Source: Flexicrinis sp001567485 (GTDB lineage Bacteria > Chloroflexota > Anaerolineae > Aggregatilineales > Phototrophicaceae). Taken from it: a DNA stretch of 64,000 nucleotides. A program made the translations under genes and the position numbers. Shown here piece by piece: positions 8,872-16,536 of the stretch (the stretch's first letter is position 1; each line of letters opens with the position of its first letter). The stretch is taken from the NCBI GenBank assembly GCA_030263635.1, contig SZPI01000024.1, forward strand, positions 1-64,000, in the 5' to 3' direction. The notes under the pieces are model-generated. The model was given only the letters and a program-made list of their open reading frames with translations. It made no database searches and was not told the origin of the DNA.

Positions 8872-11289
8872 GTGGCCGTGCGGCACGCTCCCGGCCCGGT
8901 TCTCCATGGGCCGGCCTTCGCTGACGCCGCGCGTGCCTGCATCGTCGCGCTGCTGCTGGCGTCCGTTTATCTCATCACGTATACCGGACGAATCGAGCTG
9001 GGCGACCAGCTTGAGTATTTCGACGCCGTGGGCGGCATGGCGCGCTTCGGCCTTCCGCTGGCGGACGAGGGGATGTGGCAGACTCCCCCGCGCGAGTTTA
9101 TCGACGGCCAACCACCGCTGCGCGCGACCATCGCCGACCCGCTGTTCATCGACGTTACCGCGCCGCTGTACGCCCTCGCCGAGCGCATCTCCGGCATCGG
9201 CCTTGTGCATACGCTCTGGCTGTTCAACGTCGGCACGAGCGCGCTGGTGGGTGCGCTCGTCTACATCGCCGCCCGCCGCTTCGGGGCCGAGCCGCGCGCG
9301 TCGATCATCACCGCGTTGGCGTTCGGCGTCCTGACGATCTGGTGGACGTACAGCCAGACCTTCTTCCGCGAGCCGTTGATGTGCGTGTGGCTGCTGCTCG
9401 CCGTGCTGGCGCTTTATGACGTGCCGCGCGCGCCCACGCTTCCGCGCCGCCTTCTCGCCGCGCTGACCGCCGCCGCGATGCTCGCGCTGTCGTACCTGAC
9501 GAAAGATGTCACGCTGTTCGCCCTGCCGGGGATGGCGCTGCTCGTCCTCCCGCCCACGGCGTGGCGCAGGACATGGCTCAGGCGGGCCGCCGTGCTTCTG
9601 ATCGCCGCGCTGGCCGCGCTCGTGCTGGCGCTGATCTATACCCCGCTGCCCGAACTGCTGCGCGACGTGCTGCCCGGTGGCTATCTGCTGCGTCCGTCGT
9701 TCCCGATCATCCCGGAGACGACGCGCATCGCCCTTCACACGTATACCCTCAGCATCGGCGGCAGCATCTGGGGCACATCCCCGGTGCTGCTGCTGGCCCT
9801 GCCCGGCGGCCTGCTGCTGTGGCGTCGCCAACCGGCGCTGGCCGCGTCGATCATCGTGATCGCCTTCGGGTTCGTGCTCGGCTATGGGCTGCTGCGCGGA
9901 GAGGGCGAGTTCGGCGGAAACTGGTTCGGCGGCACGATTTGGCCACAGCGCTTCATGCTGCCGGTGCTCCCGCTGCTGATCCTGCTCACGATGGACGTGT
10001 GGCCGAGGCTCAGGCGCTGGCCGGTGCGGGCGGTGGCTGTCGGGCTGTGCGCGTACAGCCTGTGGTGGCAGTTGTCGTCGGTGATATTCAACTGGACGGC
10101 CTACGACCGCGCCGTGTCCGACGCCAGCTTCGGCCTGACTTACTGGCTGCCCGGCTTCAATGACCTCGCGTATATCCGCCCTGTCGGACTGCTGCGCGCA
10201 ATCGGTGTCGAGCCGGTCAACTGGGCATGGGCGCGGGCGGATACGCTGCCCTACGCCGCGCTGTTCGTGATCCCTGCGGTGTTGGCGGCCTTCGCCCTGC
10301 GAAACCGGCGGACGTGGCTGTTGATCGGGATTTCGGCGGCGTCGCTCATCGTGCTGACATACGGCGGACTGCGCCTGCTGTACGACCGTGATCCGTTCTA
10401 TCTGGCGGGCCGCGCCGACCTGTTCGCCGCCGTCGAAGCGATCCGCGCCGACGTGCCGCAAGGGGGCGCGGTGCTGGTCAACAGCCCGGACACGACGTAT
10501 TTCTGGATGAACTACGGCAAGGTCGGGCGGCGCTGGATCGTCGGCCTGCCCTATCATCCCGGCGACCGCGGCAGCTTTGAGCAGCCGGTCGAGGTCATGA
10601 GCGCGGACGCACGCAAAGAGATCGCGCCCGGCTTACAGCCGATCATCCGGCAGTGGGAGGCTTACACGCCGGATTTGTGGCTGTTCATGGACAGCAGCCC
10701 CGCGCTGGCATGGTCGCGGCGTCCGTTTGAACGCTACATGGGCGAACGCTACTACCGCGTCAGCGAGCGCGAGTTCTCGGCGTATGCCCGGCTGCTGCGC
10801 TATGACCTGCACCGCGCGCCGGCATGGGACGCGCCCGCCGTGCCGCAGATCGCCGCGCCCTACACGTTCACGCATCCAGACGGCAGCGGATCGCTCGAAC
10901 TGCTCGGCTACACGATCCCGGACGGCGTCGTGCCGGCAGCGGGGCGCATCGTGCCGGTCAGCCTCGTCTGGCGCGCCGATCAGCCGCCAACAGACGACTA
11001 CACCGTCGCCCTGTTCGTCGTCAGCGCGGAGAACCCGTTCATACGTGCGCAAGGGGCCGACAGCTGGCTGGGCGCGACGTTTAAGACGACCACGCTGCTC
11101 CCGCCCGGCGAGGCGGTCTGGGATCACCGCGCTGTGCTGCTGCCCGGCGACTGGCCCGACGGCCCGGTGCGCCTGTGGGTCAAGGTGTACGATTTCGACC
11201 CCGAAACTGGCGTCATCACCGATCTACGGGCCGATGGCGCCGAGGTCGTCGATGGTGTGGTCGCGGTGCTGCCGGGCGAGATTCCGTAA
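8872..11289 (+). CDS. large multi-pass glycosyltransferase, GT39/ArnT-like, with C-terminal beta-domain
   Basis: The 805-residue protein has roughly 12 hydrophobic segments between residues 20 and 500. The first extracellular loop has an acidic motif (ELGDQLEYFDAVG) where lipid-linked-sugar GT-C enzymes carry their catalytic Asp. Residues about 500-650 form a soluble domain, and the last about 130 residues look like a beta-sandwich (LELLGYTIPDGVV through VRLWVKVYDFDP). GT-C enzymes move a sugar from a polyprenyl-phosphate donor to protein, lipid or glycan outside the membrane. The start is GTG, 3 bases after the TPR gene. The acceptor is unknown. A long frame on the opposite strand is a GC-rich shadow. 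Confidence 0.75.
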   Translation: MAVRHAPGPVLHGPAFADAARACIVALLLASVYLITYTGRIELGDQLEYFDAVGGMARFGLPLADEGMWQTPPREFIDGQPPLRATIADPLFIDVTAPLYALAERISGIGLVHTLWLFNVGTSALVGALVYIAARRFGAEPRASIITALAFGVLTIWWTYSQTFFREPLMCVWLLLAVLALYDVPRAPTLPRRLLAALTAAAMLALSYLTKDVTLFALPGMALLVLPPTAWRRTWLRRAAVLLIAALAALVLALIYTPLPELLRDVLPGGYLLRPSFPIIPETTRIALHTYTLSIGGSIWGTSPVLLLALPGGLLLWRRQPALAASIIVIAFGFVLGYGLLRGEGEFGGNWFGGTIWPQRFMLPVLPLLILLTMDVWPRLRRWPVRAVAVGLCAYSLWWQLSSVIFNWTAYDRAVSDASFGLTYWLPGFNDLAYIRPVGLLRAIGVEPVNWAWARADTLPYAALFVIPAVLAAFALRNRRTWLLIGISAASLIVLTYGGLRLLYDRDPFYLAGRADLFAAVEAIRADVPQGGAVLVNSPDTTYFWMNYGKVGRRWIVGLPYHPGDRGSFEQPVEVMSADARKEIAPGLQPIIRQWEAYTPDLWLFMDSSPALAWSRRPFERYMGERYYRVSEREFSAYARLLRYDLHRAPAWDAPAVPQIAAPYTFTHPDGSGSLELLGYTIPDGVVPAAGRIVPVSLVWRADQPPTDDYTVALFVVSAENPFIRAQGADSWLGATFKTTTLLPPGEAVWDHRAVLLPGDWPDGPVRLWVKVYDFDPETGVITDLRADGAEVVDGVVAVLPGEIP

Positions 11290-11346
11290 AGGGGTGCTGA
11301 GGAAGGGCAAAACGGCTGAACCCCAGAGGACACGAAGGACACAAAG
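11290..11346 (-). repeat. inverted copy of the composite intergenic repeat
   Basis: Read on the minus strand this gives the words CTTTGTGTCCTTCGTGTCC, then TCTGGGGTTCAGCCGTTTTG and CTCAGCACC. That is the order seen in the plus-oriented copies near 18841 and 53826. The remaining bases to 11432 show no gene. Confidence 0.55.
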
Positions 11347-11432
11347 AAAGATTCTAAGGGGCGACCCGCCAGCAGGGCGCCACTTTCCACGGCATCGCGG
11401 TTTCTTCCTGCTGCTCCGCTTTGCCAATAGTG

Positions 11433-12503
11433 TTACCCATCTCTCCGGTCTATACCGTCTTGAACGTGTCGCTTCGTAGGAAACGGCGACGCAGACATCC
11501 CGCCAAGCGCATCCATCAGCGCGCCAATGGAGTCCGTGCCGTGAGACTCACCGCTTACGACGAGCGTCCACGGGTGTTCGGCGTCGGGTGAAAGCGTAAC
11601 ATGCGGGATGTCGTCCGGCGCTTGGTCGACTACGGCGTAGCCCTCACGTTCGAGCGCACGCCGCGTCCACACCGAGGCGATGCCCTCACCTTGAAGCACG
11701 ATCGGGCGCTTGCCCATCCCGTTCGTCTTGAACGCCCCCGACTCAAGGTCGAACTCGACATTGGCGCTGGCGAATGCCGTCTCGAAAGCGCCTTGCAGCA
11801 CGAGGTCTTCCGGCAGGCCGGCGGTCACCGTCCCACGGTCGTCAATCAGCCAAAGGTGATCGGCGTTACGCAGCGCGAGGTCGAGGTCGTGTGTCGACAG
11901 CAGCACGGTGCGCCCGGTGCGCCGCGCCAACCCGCGCAGCAGCAGCATCACTTCGACGCGCCGTGGCAGGTCGAGAAACGCGGTCGGTTCGTCGAGGATC
12001 ATCAGGTCGGGTTCTTGCGCTAGCGCCCGCGCGATCATGATTTTCTGGCGCTCGCCGTCGCTCATGGCGTTGATCGGCCGCCCCGCCAGCGGCAGCGCGC
12101 CAACCTGCGCAAGCGACTCGCGGATCACCGCGTGATCTTGCTCGCTGAGATGGCCGTGCCACGACGTGTACGGCTGTCGCCCCATCGCCACCAGCGCGTA
12201 TCCGGTGAATAACCCGATCTCGGTGCGCTGTGTGAGCACAACGCTGAGCTGGCGGGCGCGCTCCGCCGCCGACATGCGGTGGATGTCACGGCCGCGCAGA
12301 TCGACCCGCCCGCCGACCGGGTTCTGCATCCCGGCGATCGTGCGCAGCAGCGTCGACTTGCCGGCCCCGTTCGGCCCGATCACACAGACGAGCTTACCGG
12401 CATCCAGCGTGACCGAGAACGGCTGTACGACGACCAACGGCGGCCTGCGGCCCTGAAAGTAGCCCGCGCTCACGTCGTGCAGATAAATCAAGGGGTCGGT
12501 CAT
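11433..12503 (-). CDS. btuD: cobalamin/siderophore-type ABC importer, ATP-binding subunit
   Basis: From ATG 12503 the product is 356 residues. It has Walker A GPNGAGKST (residues 43-51), a Q-loop at VLTQRTE, the signature MSDGERQK (SDGE rather than the usual SGGE), Walker B LMILDEP, and the H-loop STHDLD. The start is set by a 4-base ATGA overlap with the permease gene. About 100 residues follow the usual end of the ATPase fold, with a distinct segment (RPIVLQGEGIASVWTRRALEREGYAVV) not found in classical BtuD or FecE. The family covers both Fe-siderophore and B12 importers. The riboswitch at the head of the operon argues for a corrinoid. Confidence 0.85.
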   Translation of the reverse strand: MTDPLIYLHDVSAGYFQGRRPPLVVVQPFSVTLDAGKLVCVIGPNGAGKSTLLRTIAGMQNPVGGRVDLRGRDIHRMSAAERARQLSVVLTQRTEIGLFTGYALVAMGRQPYTSWHGHLSEQDHAVIRESLAQVGALPLAGRPINAMSDGERQKIMIARALAQEPDLMILDEPTAFLDLPRRVEVMLLLRGLARRTGRTVLLSTHDLDLALRNADHLWLIDDRGTVTAGLPEDLVLQGAFETAFASANVEFDLESGAFKTNGMGKRPIVLQGEGIASVWTRRALEREGYAVVDQAPDDIPHVTLSPDAEHPWTLVVSGESHGTDSIGALMDALGGMSASPFPTKRHVQDGIDRRDG

Positions 12504-13645
12504 GATGAAAACGACTCCTTGATGTTCTGACGGCGCAGCAGCACCCAGATCACGACCGGCGCGCCGATCAGCGACGTGACCGCGTTCAGCGGCAGGACGA
12601 TGTTGCTGCCCGGCACGCTGGCGGCGAACGCCGCGATCAGCGCGACGAGCGCGCCGACCAGCATGGTCAGCGGGGTCAATTGGTGATGATCCGCCGTGTT
12701 GAACAGGCTGCGGCACAGATGCGGCACGGCGATCCCGATGAACCCGATCGGGCCGCAGAACGCGGTGATCGTGCCAGCCAATACCGCCGCCGTCGTCAAG
12801 ATGGCGAAACGCGCGCGCATCAGATTGATCCCCATGCTGAACGCATACGACTCACCCAGCAGCAGCGCGTTCAGCGGCTTGCCGAGCAGAAACGCGGCGA
12901 ACAGCCCGCCGGCGATCATCGGCCCTAGAATAACGAGCTGGCCCCATGTCACGCCGGTGAAGCTGCCGAACGTCCATGTGATGTACGCCTGTATCCGTTC
13001 TGGAATGCTGAAGTACAGCAGCAAGCTGACGGCCGCGCTGGTCAGGTAGCCGAACAGCAGCCCCAGCACCAGCAGCGACATCCCGCTGGCGATCCGGCGC
13101 GCCGCGAACAGCACGATCATCAGCACCACCGCGGCGCCAGCCGAAGCCGCCACCGCCAGCGCCAGATCGCCCATCAGGCCCAGCCCGGCCAAGAAACTCG
13201 TCGTGACACCGCCGACCGCCAGCACGACCAGCGCCACGCCGAGGCTCGCGCCGGAGCTGACGCCCAGCACGAACGGGTCGGCGAGCGGGTTGCGGAAGAA
13301 CGTTTGCATCAGTAGGCCGGCGACTCCTAACCCCGCGCCCGCCAGAATAGCCGTGATGGCCTGCGGCAGGCGGAAGTCGAGGATGATCCGCGTCCACGAT
13401 GGGCGCGCCACGTCATGACCGAGCAGCACGCGCACCACATCCTCGACCGGGATCGACACCGACCCGACCGCCAGCGTCGTCAGGAACATCACGACCAGCG
13501 CCATCAGCAAGGCAGCGATCAGCACCGGCTTAAGGACGGGCATCGCCGTGCGAACCGCACTGGGCGCCGCCGTCCCACGCTCCGGTGAGTCGGGGCGGTG
13601 CGTCGTCTCGTATCCCTGTCCGCCGCTGTTCTCCGGCCGGCTCAT
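12500..13645 (-). CDS. btuC: FecCD/BtuC-family ABC importer permease
   Basis: The 381-residue product from ATG 13645 has about ten membrane segments and FecCD hallmarks: RLPQAITAILAGAGLGVAG, FRNPLADPFVLGVSSGASLG, ITAFCGPIGFIGIAVPHLCR and LPLNAVTSLIGAPVVIWVLL. It forms the membrane channel that takes substrate from the binding protein and is driven by the ATPase encoded immediately downstream, with which it overlaps by 4 bases. The in-frame start at 13876 would add a long hydrophilic leader and was rejected; even so, residues 1-45 are a soluble extension. An internal ATG (MPVLKPVLIAALL) is an alternative start. Confidence 0.88.
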   Translation of the reverse strand: MSRPENSGGQGYETTHRPDSPERGTAAPSAVRTAMPVLKPVLIAALLMALVVMFLTTLAVGSVSIPVEDVVRVLLGHDVARPSWTRIILDFRLPQAITAILAGAGLGVAGLLMQTFFRNPLADPFVLGVSSGASLGVALVVLAVGGVTTSFLAGLGLMGDLALAVAASAGAAVVLMIVLFAARRIASGMSLLVLGLLFGYLTSAAVSLLLYFSIPERIQAYITWTFGSFTGVTWGQLVILGPMIAGGLFAAFLLGKPLNALLLGESYAFSMGINLMRARFAILTTAAVLAGTITAFCGPIGFIGIAVPHLCRSLFNTADHHQLTPLTMLVGALVALIAAFAASVPGSNIVLPLNAVTSLIGAPVVIWVLLRRQNIKESFSS

Positions 13646-13710
13646 GGGCGATGTCCTTATCGAACAGCAGTCCGGGCAGGGCGTCCCCCACCCGGACTGC
13701 GCGATTATCG

Positions 13711-14913
13711 CTACTGTGCCGCGCCGAGCCGCTGGTAGTACACCAGCTCGTGATCGGGCAGCAGGTCGGGGTGGAAGATCGAGATCAGATCGGCGAGGAT
13801 CACATCCGGATTGGCCGCGCCACTCTCGAAGTAGTCGCTGCCGCCGTTGGCGTTCATCCGCTTGTTGTTGTTCCACACGTTGCCATTGGCGACGGCGGCG
13901 AAGCCCTCAAAGCGCGAGTCGTCGGCCAGCATTTGTTCGGTGGTCGCCCAGAACTGGTTGGCATTGACCCAGAACTCGGCTTCCGCGCCGCGCTCGAACA
14001 CGACTTCAAAGTCGAGGGGCACGCTGGTGCCGGGCTGATCCGCAAACAGGAAGTCCGCGCCGGCATCGGCGATCAACTGCGCGATGGTGCTGTCAGCGCC
14101 CGGCATATACCACGTCCCGCTGTACGGGCTGGCGGCGATAGCGGTCGGGCGTTCTTCGACCCCGGCCGTCAGCACGGTCAGCGCCTCGTAGCGTTCAGCC
14201 ACGCCGGCGAACACGTCGGACGCCTCAGCCTCGGTGTTGAAGAACAGCGAGACGTATTTGCCCCATTCGGCCTGCCCCAGTGGCGACGTATCGGCGTAAT
14301 CACCGTTCAACACCGCCGTGACGCCGGCCGTCTGAAGCTGGTCGAGGGTCGTGCCGCCGGCGAAGAACTCCTGCGCCATCACGAGATCCGGCTCAAGGCT
14401 CAGCAGCAGTTCCATGTTGATGTCGCCGCCGCTGCCGCCCCCGCCGATCTCGGCCACGTCACCGGCCTCGGCCATCTCAAGCACGGCCTCACTGCTGGTG
14501 AACAGCGTCGTGTCGACGCCGATCAGCCGGTCAAGCACGCCCTGCGCTTCGAGGGCCGGCAGGATCGTGGTCGCCATCGCGACGAAACGCTGCACCGGCA
14601 CCTCGACGGTCACGGCATCCTCGAAGCCCTCAGGCGCGGGGGTGCCGCACTGCACGAGGACGTACGTTTGCGGCGCTTCTGCGCCCGGCCACGGCAGGAT
14701 GGTGACGACCTTGTAGTTGTTGAAGTATTCGACCGAGAAGTTCTCGGCATATTCGATCTCGGCCTTGGCCGGGAAGTAGTCGACCGCGGGATCGTAGTTC
14801 TCGACACAGGCATCGACGAGGTTCGCCTCAGCGACGGCCTCCTGCGCCGACACGCCGACAGCGAGCACGGCGATCAAGCCGATAACGAGCATTACGCGAC
14901 GTACGGTGTTCAT
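13711..14913 (-). CDS. btuF: periplasmic-type substrate-binding protein of the corrinoid importer
   Basis: From ATG 14913, preceded by AAGGAG, the product is 400 residues with a Sec signal peptide (LIAVLAVGVSAQ). No lipobox cysteine is evident, which is unusual if the cell is a monoderm. The body has the class III binding-protein fold: RFVAMATTILPALEAQGVLDRLIGVD, then LLLSLEPDLVMAQEF, and a long linking helix. It should capture the substrate outside the membrane and deliver it to the permease. The gene is 65 bases upstream of the permease and directly downstream of a riboswitch and terminator, so its expression is probably turned down by cobalamin. Confidence 0.82.
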   Translation of the reverse strand: MNTVRRVMLVIGLIAVLAVGVSAQEAVAEANLVDACVENYDPAVDYFPAKAEIEYAENFSVEYFNNYKVVTILPWPGAEAPQTYVLVQCGTPAPEGFEDAVTVEVPVQRFVAMATTILPALEAQGVLDRLIGVDTTLFTSSEAVLEMAEAGDVAEIGGGGSGGDINMELLLSLEPDLVMAQEFFAGGTTLDQLQTAGVTAVLNGDYADTSPLGQAEWGKYVSLFFNTEAEASDVFAGVAERYEALTVLTAGVEERPTAIAASPYSGTWYMPGADSTIAQLIADAGADFLFADQPGTSVPLDFEVVFERGAEAEFWVNANQFWATTEQMLADDSRFEGFAAVANGNVWNNNKRMNANGGSDYFESGAANPDVILADLISIFHPDLLPDHELVYYQRLGAAQ

Positions 14914-14947
14914 CTGGACTCCTTGTCCGTAGGGATGGCACTGCCCA

Positions 14948-14973
14948 ACAAAAACCCCGCTTGGGAGCGGGGT
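14948..14973 (-). terminator. intrinsic terminator of the riboswitch expression platform
   Basis: On the minus strand ACCCCGCTCCCAAGCGGGGT forms a perfect GC-rich hairpin followed by TTTTTGTTG. It lies between the riboswitch aptamer and the binding-protein start codon. It can therefore act as a transcription attenuator, probably folding when the ligand is bound. Confidence 0.85.
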
Positions 14974-15018
14974 AAGCAAATAGAAGTCACCTATGCTTGT
15001 ACCCTTTCTCCACGAAGG

Positions 15019-15185
15019 ACACGATCAAGCAAGTCTTCAGGTGAGTTATCGGGCTTCGGCGGATGATGCCGTTACCGTTGCGGGACAGCGCCGGACTTGC
15101 ACCGGACTTCCCTCACTTCAGAAGACGCACTCAGCTGTGGTTACGCGCTACCTCAAAGCAAGCACTCCTGCGCTTTGGATCGTTT
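15019..15185 (-). promoter_or_regulatory. cobalamin riboswitch (B12-box RNA)
   Basis: Read on the minus strand, 15112-15080 gives GGGAAGTCCGGTGCAAGTCC followed by GGCGCTGTCCCGC and then AACGGTAA. This is the conserved core of the cobalamin riboswitch, with the two CCGG arms pairing. Further on, ACTCACCTGAAGACTTGCTT at about 15047-15027 fits the 3' B12-box region. The ends can be closed by pairing AAACGATC (15185-15178) with GATCGTGT (15026-15019), with one mismatch. Outer boundaries are therefore approximate. A TATACT at 15236-15231 is a candidate -10, without a clear -35. It controls the importer operon that follows. Confidence 0.9.
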
Positions 15186-15369
15186 ACGCCGCCCACGAAT
15201 ATCTTCCATGTGCGGACGGTAACAGTGTACAGTATACCGGAACGATTCCGGATCGGGTATCTCGAAACGCTGCAACGGCGCATTTCAGATCCTTGGCGGA
15301 TGACTCCGCAGGTCGCGGTCAGCGCTGAGCCGGCATGTCCCTACGGTGTATCCGCTGGGCCTCTTTACT

Positions 15370-15480
15370 CCTAAGCACGAAGTTGAGAGTGATGAGTGAT
15401 GAGAAAACGCCGCGCCGCATCACTCGACTAACGGTGCAAGATGGGAGACCGAATCTCTCGACTTACGAACACCGGCTTAG
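15370..15480 (+). repeat. 110-bp dispersed element, full-length copy
   Basis: It runs from CCTAAGCACGAAGTTGA through GATGAGTGATGAGAAAACGC to GGGAGACCGAATCTCTCG and ends ACACCGGCTTAG. An inverted, clearly homologous copy lies at 46945-47055. The last 41 bases recur at 38410-38450, and the GAGTGATGAGTGA part recurs inverted at 31074-31098. The rest of the gap from 15186 to 15644 holds the leader region of the riboswitch operon and no gene. Confidence 0.8.
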
Positions 15481-15644
15481 AGTTTTGAGGCGGGTACAAG
15501 GATGCGAGACATCCGTCTGAGGGCGGGGTTCGAGGCGACAGCAGCGGTCAACACGCCCGTTTGTCTTTGAGGCAGGCCATCCGTGTTACAATCAGAATCC
15601 CCTGGACATGCGGCTTGTACGAAAAGTCCGAGATACGAAAACTC

Positions 15645-16376
15645 ATGGGCAAGGCGATCAACTTCAATCTGGGATGCGTGATTGTTCTCGGAATTCTGGC
15701 CGCCGCGATCGCGTGTGGTCTAGCCACTGGCGGCTTTGACATGGTTCGCGGCGTGTTCCAGTCGCTCGCCCCGCAGCCTCCGACCTCACAGATCGCAAGC
15801 ACCCAGACAATCTTTCAGGGCATTCGATCACTGGGACAGCTCGTGACCGTAAAGGTCGAGGTGGCAAAGGCGGGGATTGATGTCGTTACCCATTACGGCA
15901 TCGCGAACGTGTGCCGCGTTGGGGCGAGCCACGTTGCTCAAGGCACGATTGAGGCCGGCATCGATCTGGGCGCCGTCACGGCCGAAGACATCGTCTTTGA
16001 TGAAGCAAGCAGTACGTACACCATCAGGCTTCCCGCAGCCCGCCTGACAGGGTGCTATCTCGACCCGATTGCGACCCAGCAGTACCGTTCATTCGGCACA
16101 AGCCCCGTTTGCTGGATAGATTCTGACGAGATGCGGCGTCTCGCAAGCTATGTCGCGATCAACGAGTTTCGCGATGATGCGCTTGAGGGCGGGATCCTAC
16201 TGGATGCGCAGCGGCAGGCGGATGTTGTTATCACCAGCTTCGTCCGTGCCCTGACCTCAAAAGAGGTGAAGATCGAGTTTCAGACCGGGCAGAACGAGCT
16301 TCCCGTTTCGTGCCAGCCAGAGCCGCCCGGCCTGTGGTACTTTGAGGAGTCGTCCGGGCTTTGGCGAAAACGTTAG
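15645..16376 (+). CDS. DUF4230-domain membrane-anchored protein
   Basis: From ATG 15645 the product is 243 residues. One N-terminal membrane helix (GCVIVLGILAAAIACGLATGG) precedes an extracytoplasmic domain with DUF4230 features: FQGIRSLGQLVTVKVEVAKAG near residue 60, GTIEAGIDLGAVTAEDIVFD near 115, and YTIRLPAARLTGCYLDP near 145. The domain's biochemical role is unknown. An earlier in-frame ATG at 15561 would add 28 residues overlapping a likely leader and was not chosen. The gene converges on typA, and the intervening terminator faces the other way. Confidence 0.75.
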   Translation: MGKAINFNLGCVIVLGILAAAIACGLATGGFDMVRGVFQSLAPQPPTSQIASTQTIFQGIRSLGQLVTVKVEVAKAGIDVVTHYGIANVCRVGASHVAQGTIEAGIDLGAVTAEDIVFDEASSTYTIRLPAARLTGCYLDPIATQQYRSFGTSPVCWIDSDEMRRLASYVAINEFRDDALEGGILLDAQRQADVVITSFVRALTSKEVKIEFQTGQNELPVSCQPEPPGLWYFEESSGLWRKR

Positions 16377-16421
16377 CCGCGATCATTGGTCCGGTTGAAC
16401 GCCCAACCCTGCTGGTTCAGC

Positions 16422-16446
16422 AAAAACCCCTCTCACACGAGAGGGG
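16422..16446 (-). terminator. intrinsic terminator downstream of typA
   Basis: On the minus strand CCCCTCTCGTGTGAGAGGGG folds into an 8-bp GC-rich stem with a 4-base loop and is followed by TTTTTG. It lies about 90 bases past the typA stop codon. Confidence 0.8.
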
Positions 16447-16471
16447 CTTGCGTTGGAACCCTGTCAGCCGA

Positions 16472-16530
16472 TGTCTGACGCCTGACCCCTGACCCCTGAA
16501 AACTGACCCCTAATGTCTGGCCCCTGCCCT
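16472..16530. repeat. array of CTGACCCCTGA-type words
   Basis: The 3' gap after typA carries the same word family as 3326-3480: CTGACGCCTGACCCCTGACC, then CTGAAAACTGACCCC and GCCCCTGCCC. It overlaps no gene. Confidence 0.65.
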
Positions 16531-16536
16531 CTACCC

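Noticed and set aside
8260..10557. 765-codon open frame on the minus strand
   Set aside because: It lies wholly opposite the TPR and glycosyltransferase genes, is rich in Arg, Gln and His from GC-biased codons, and has no domain.
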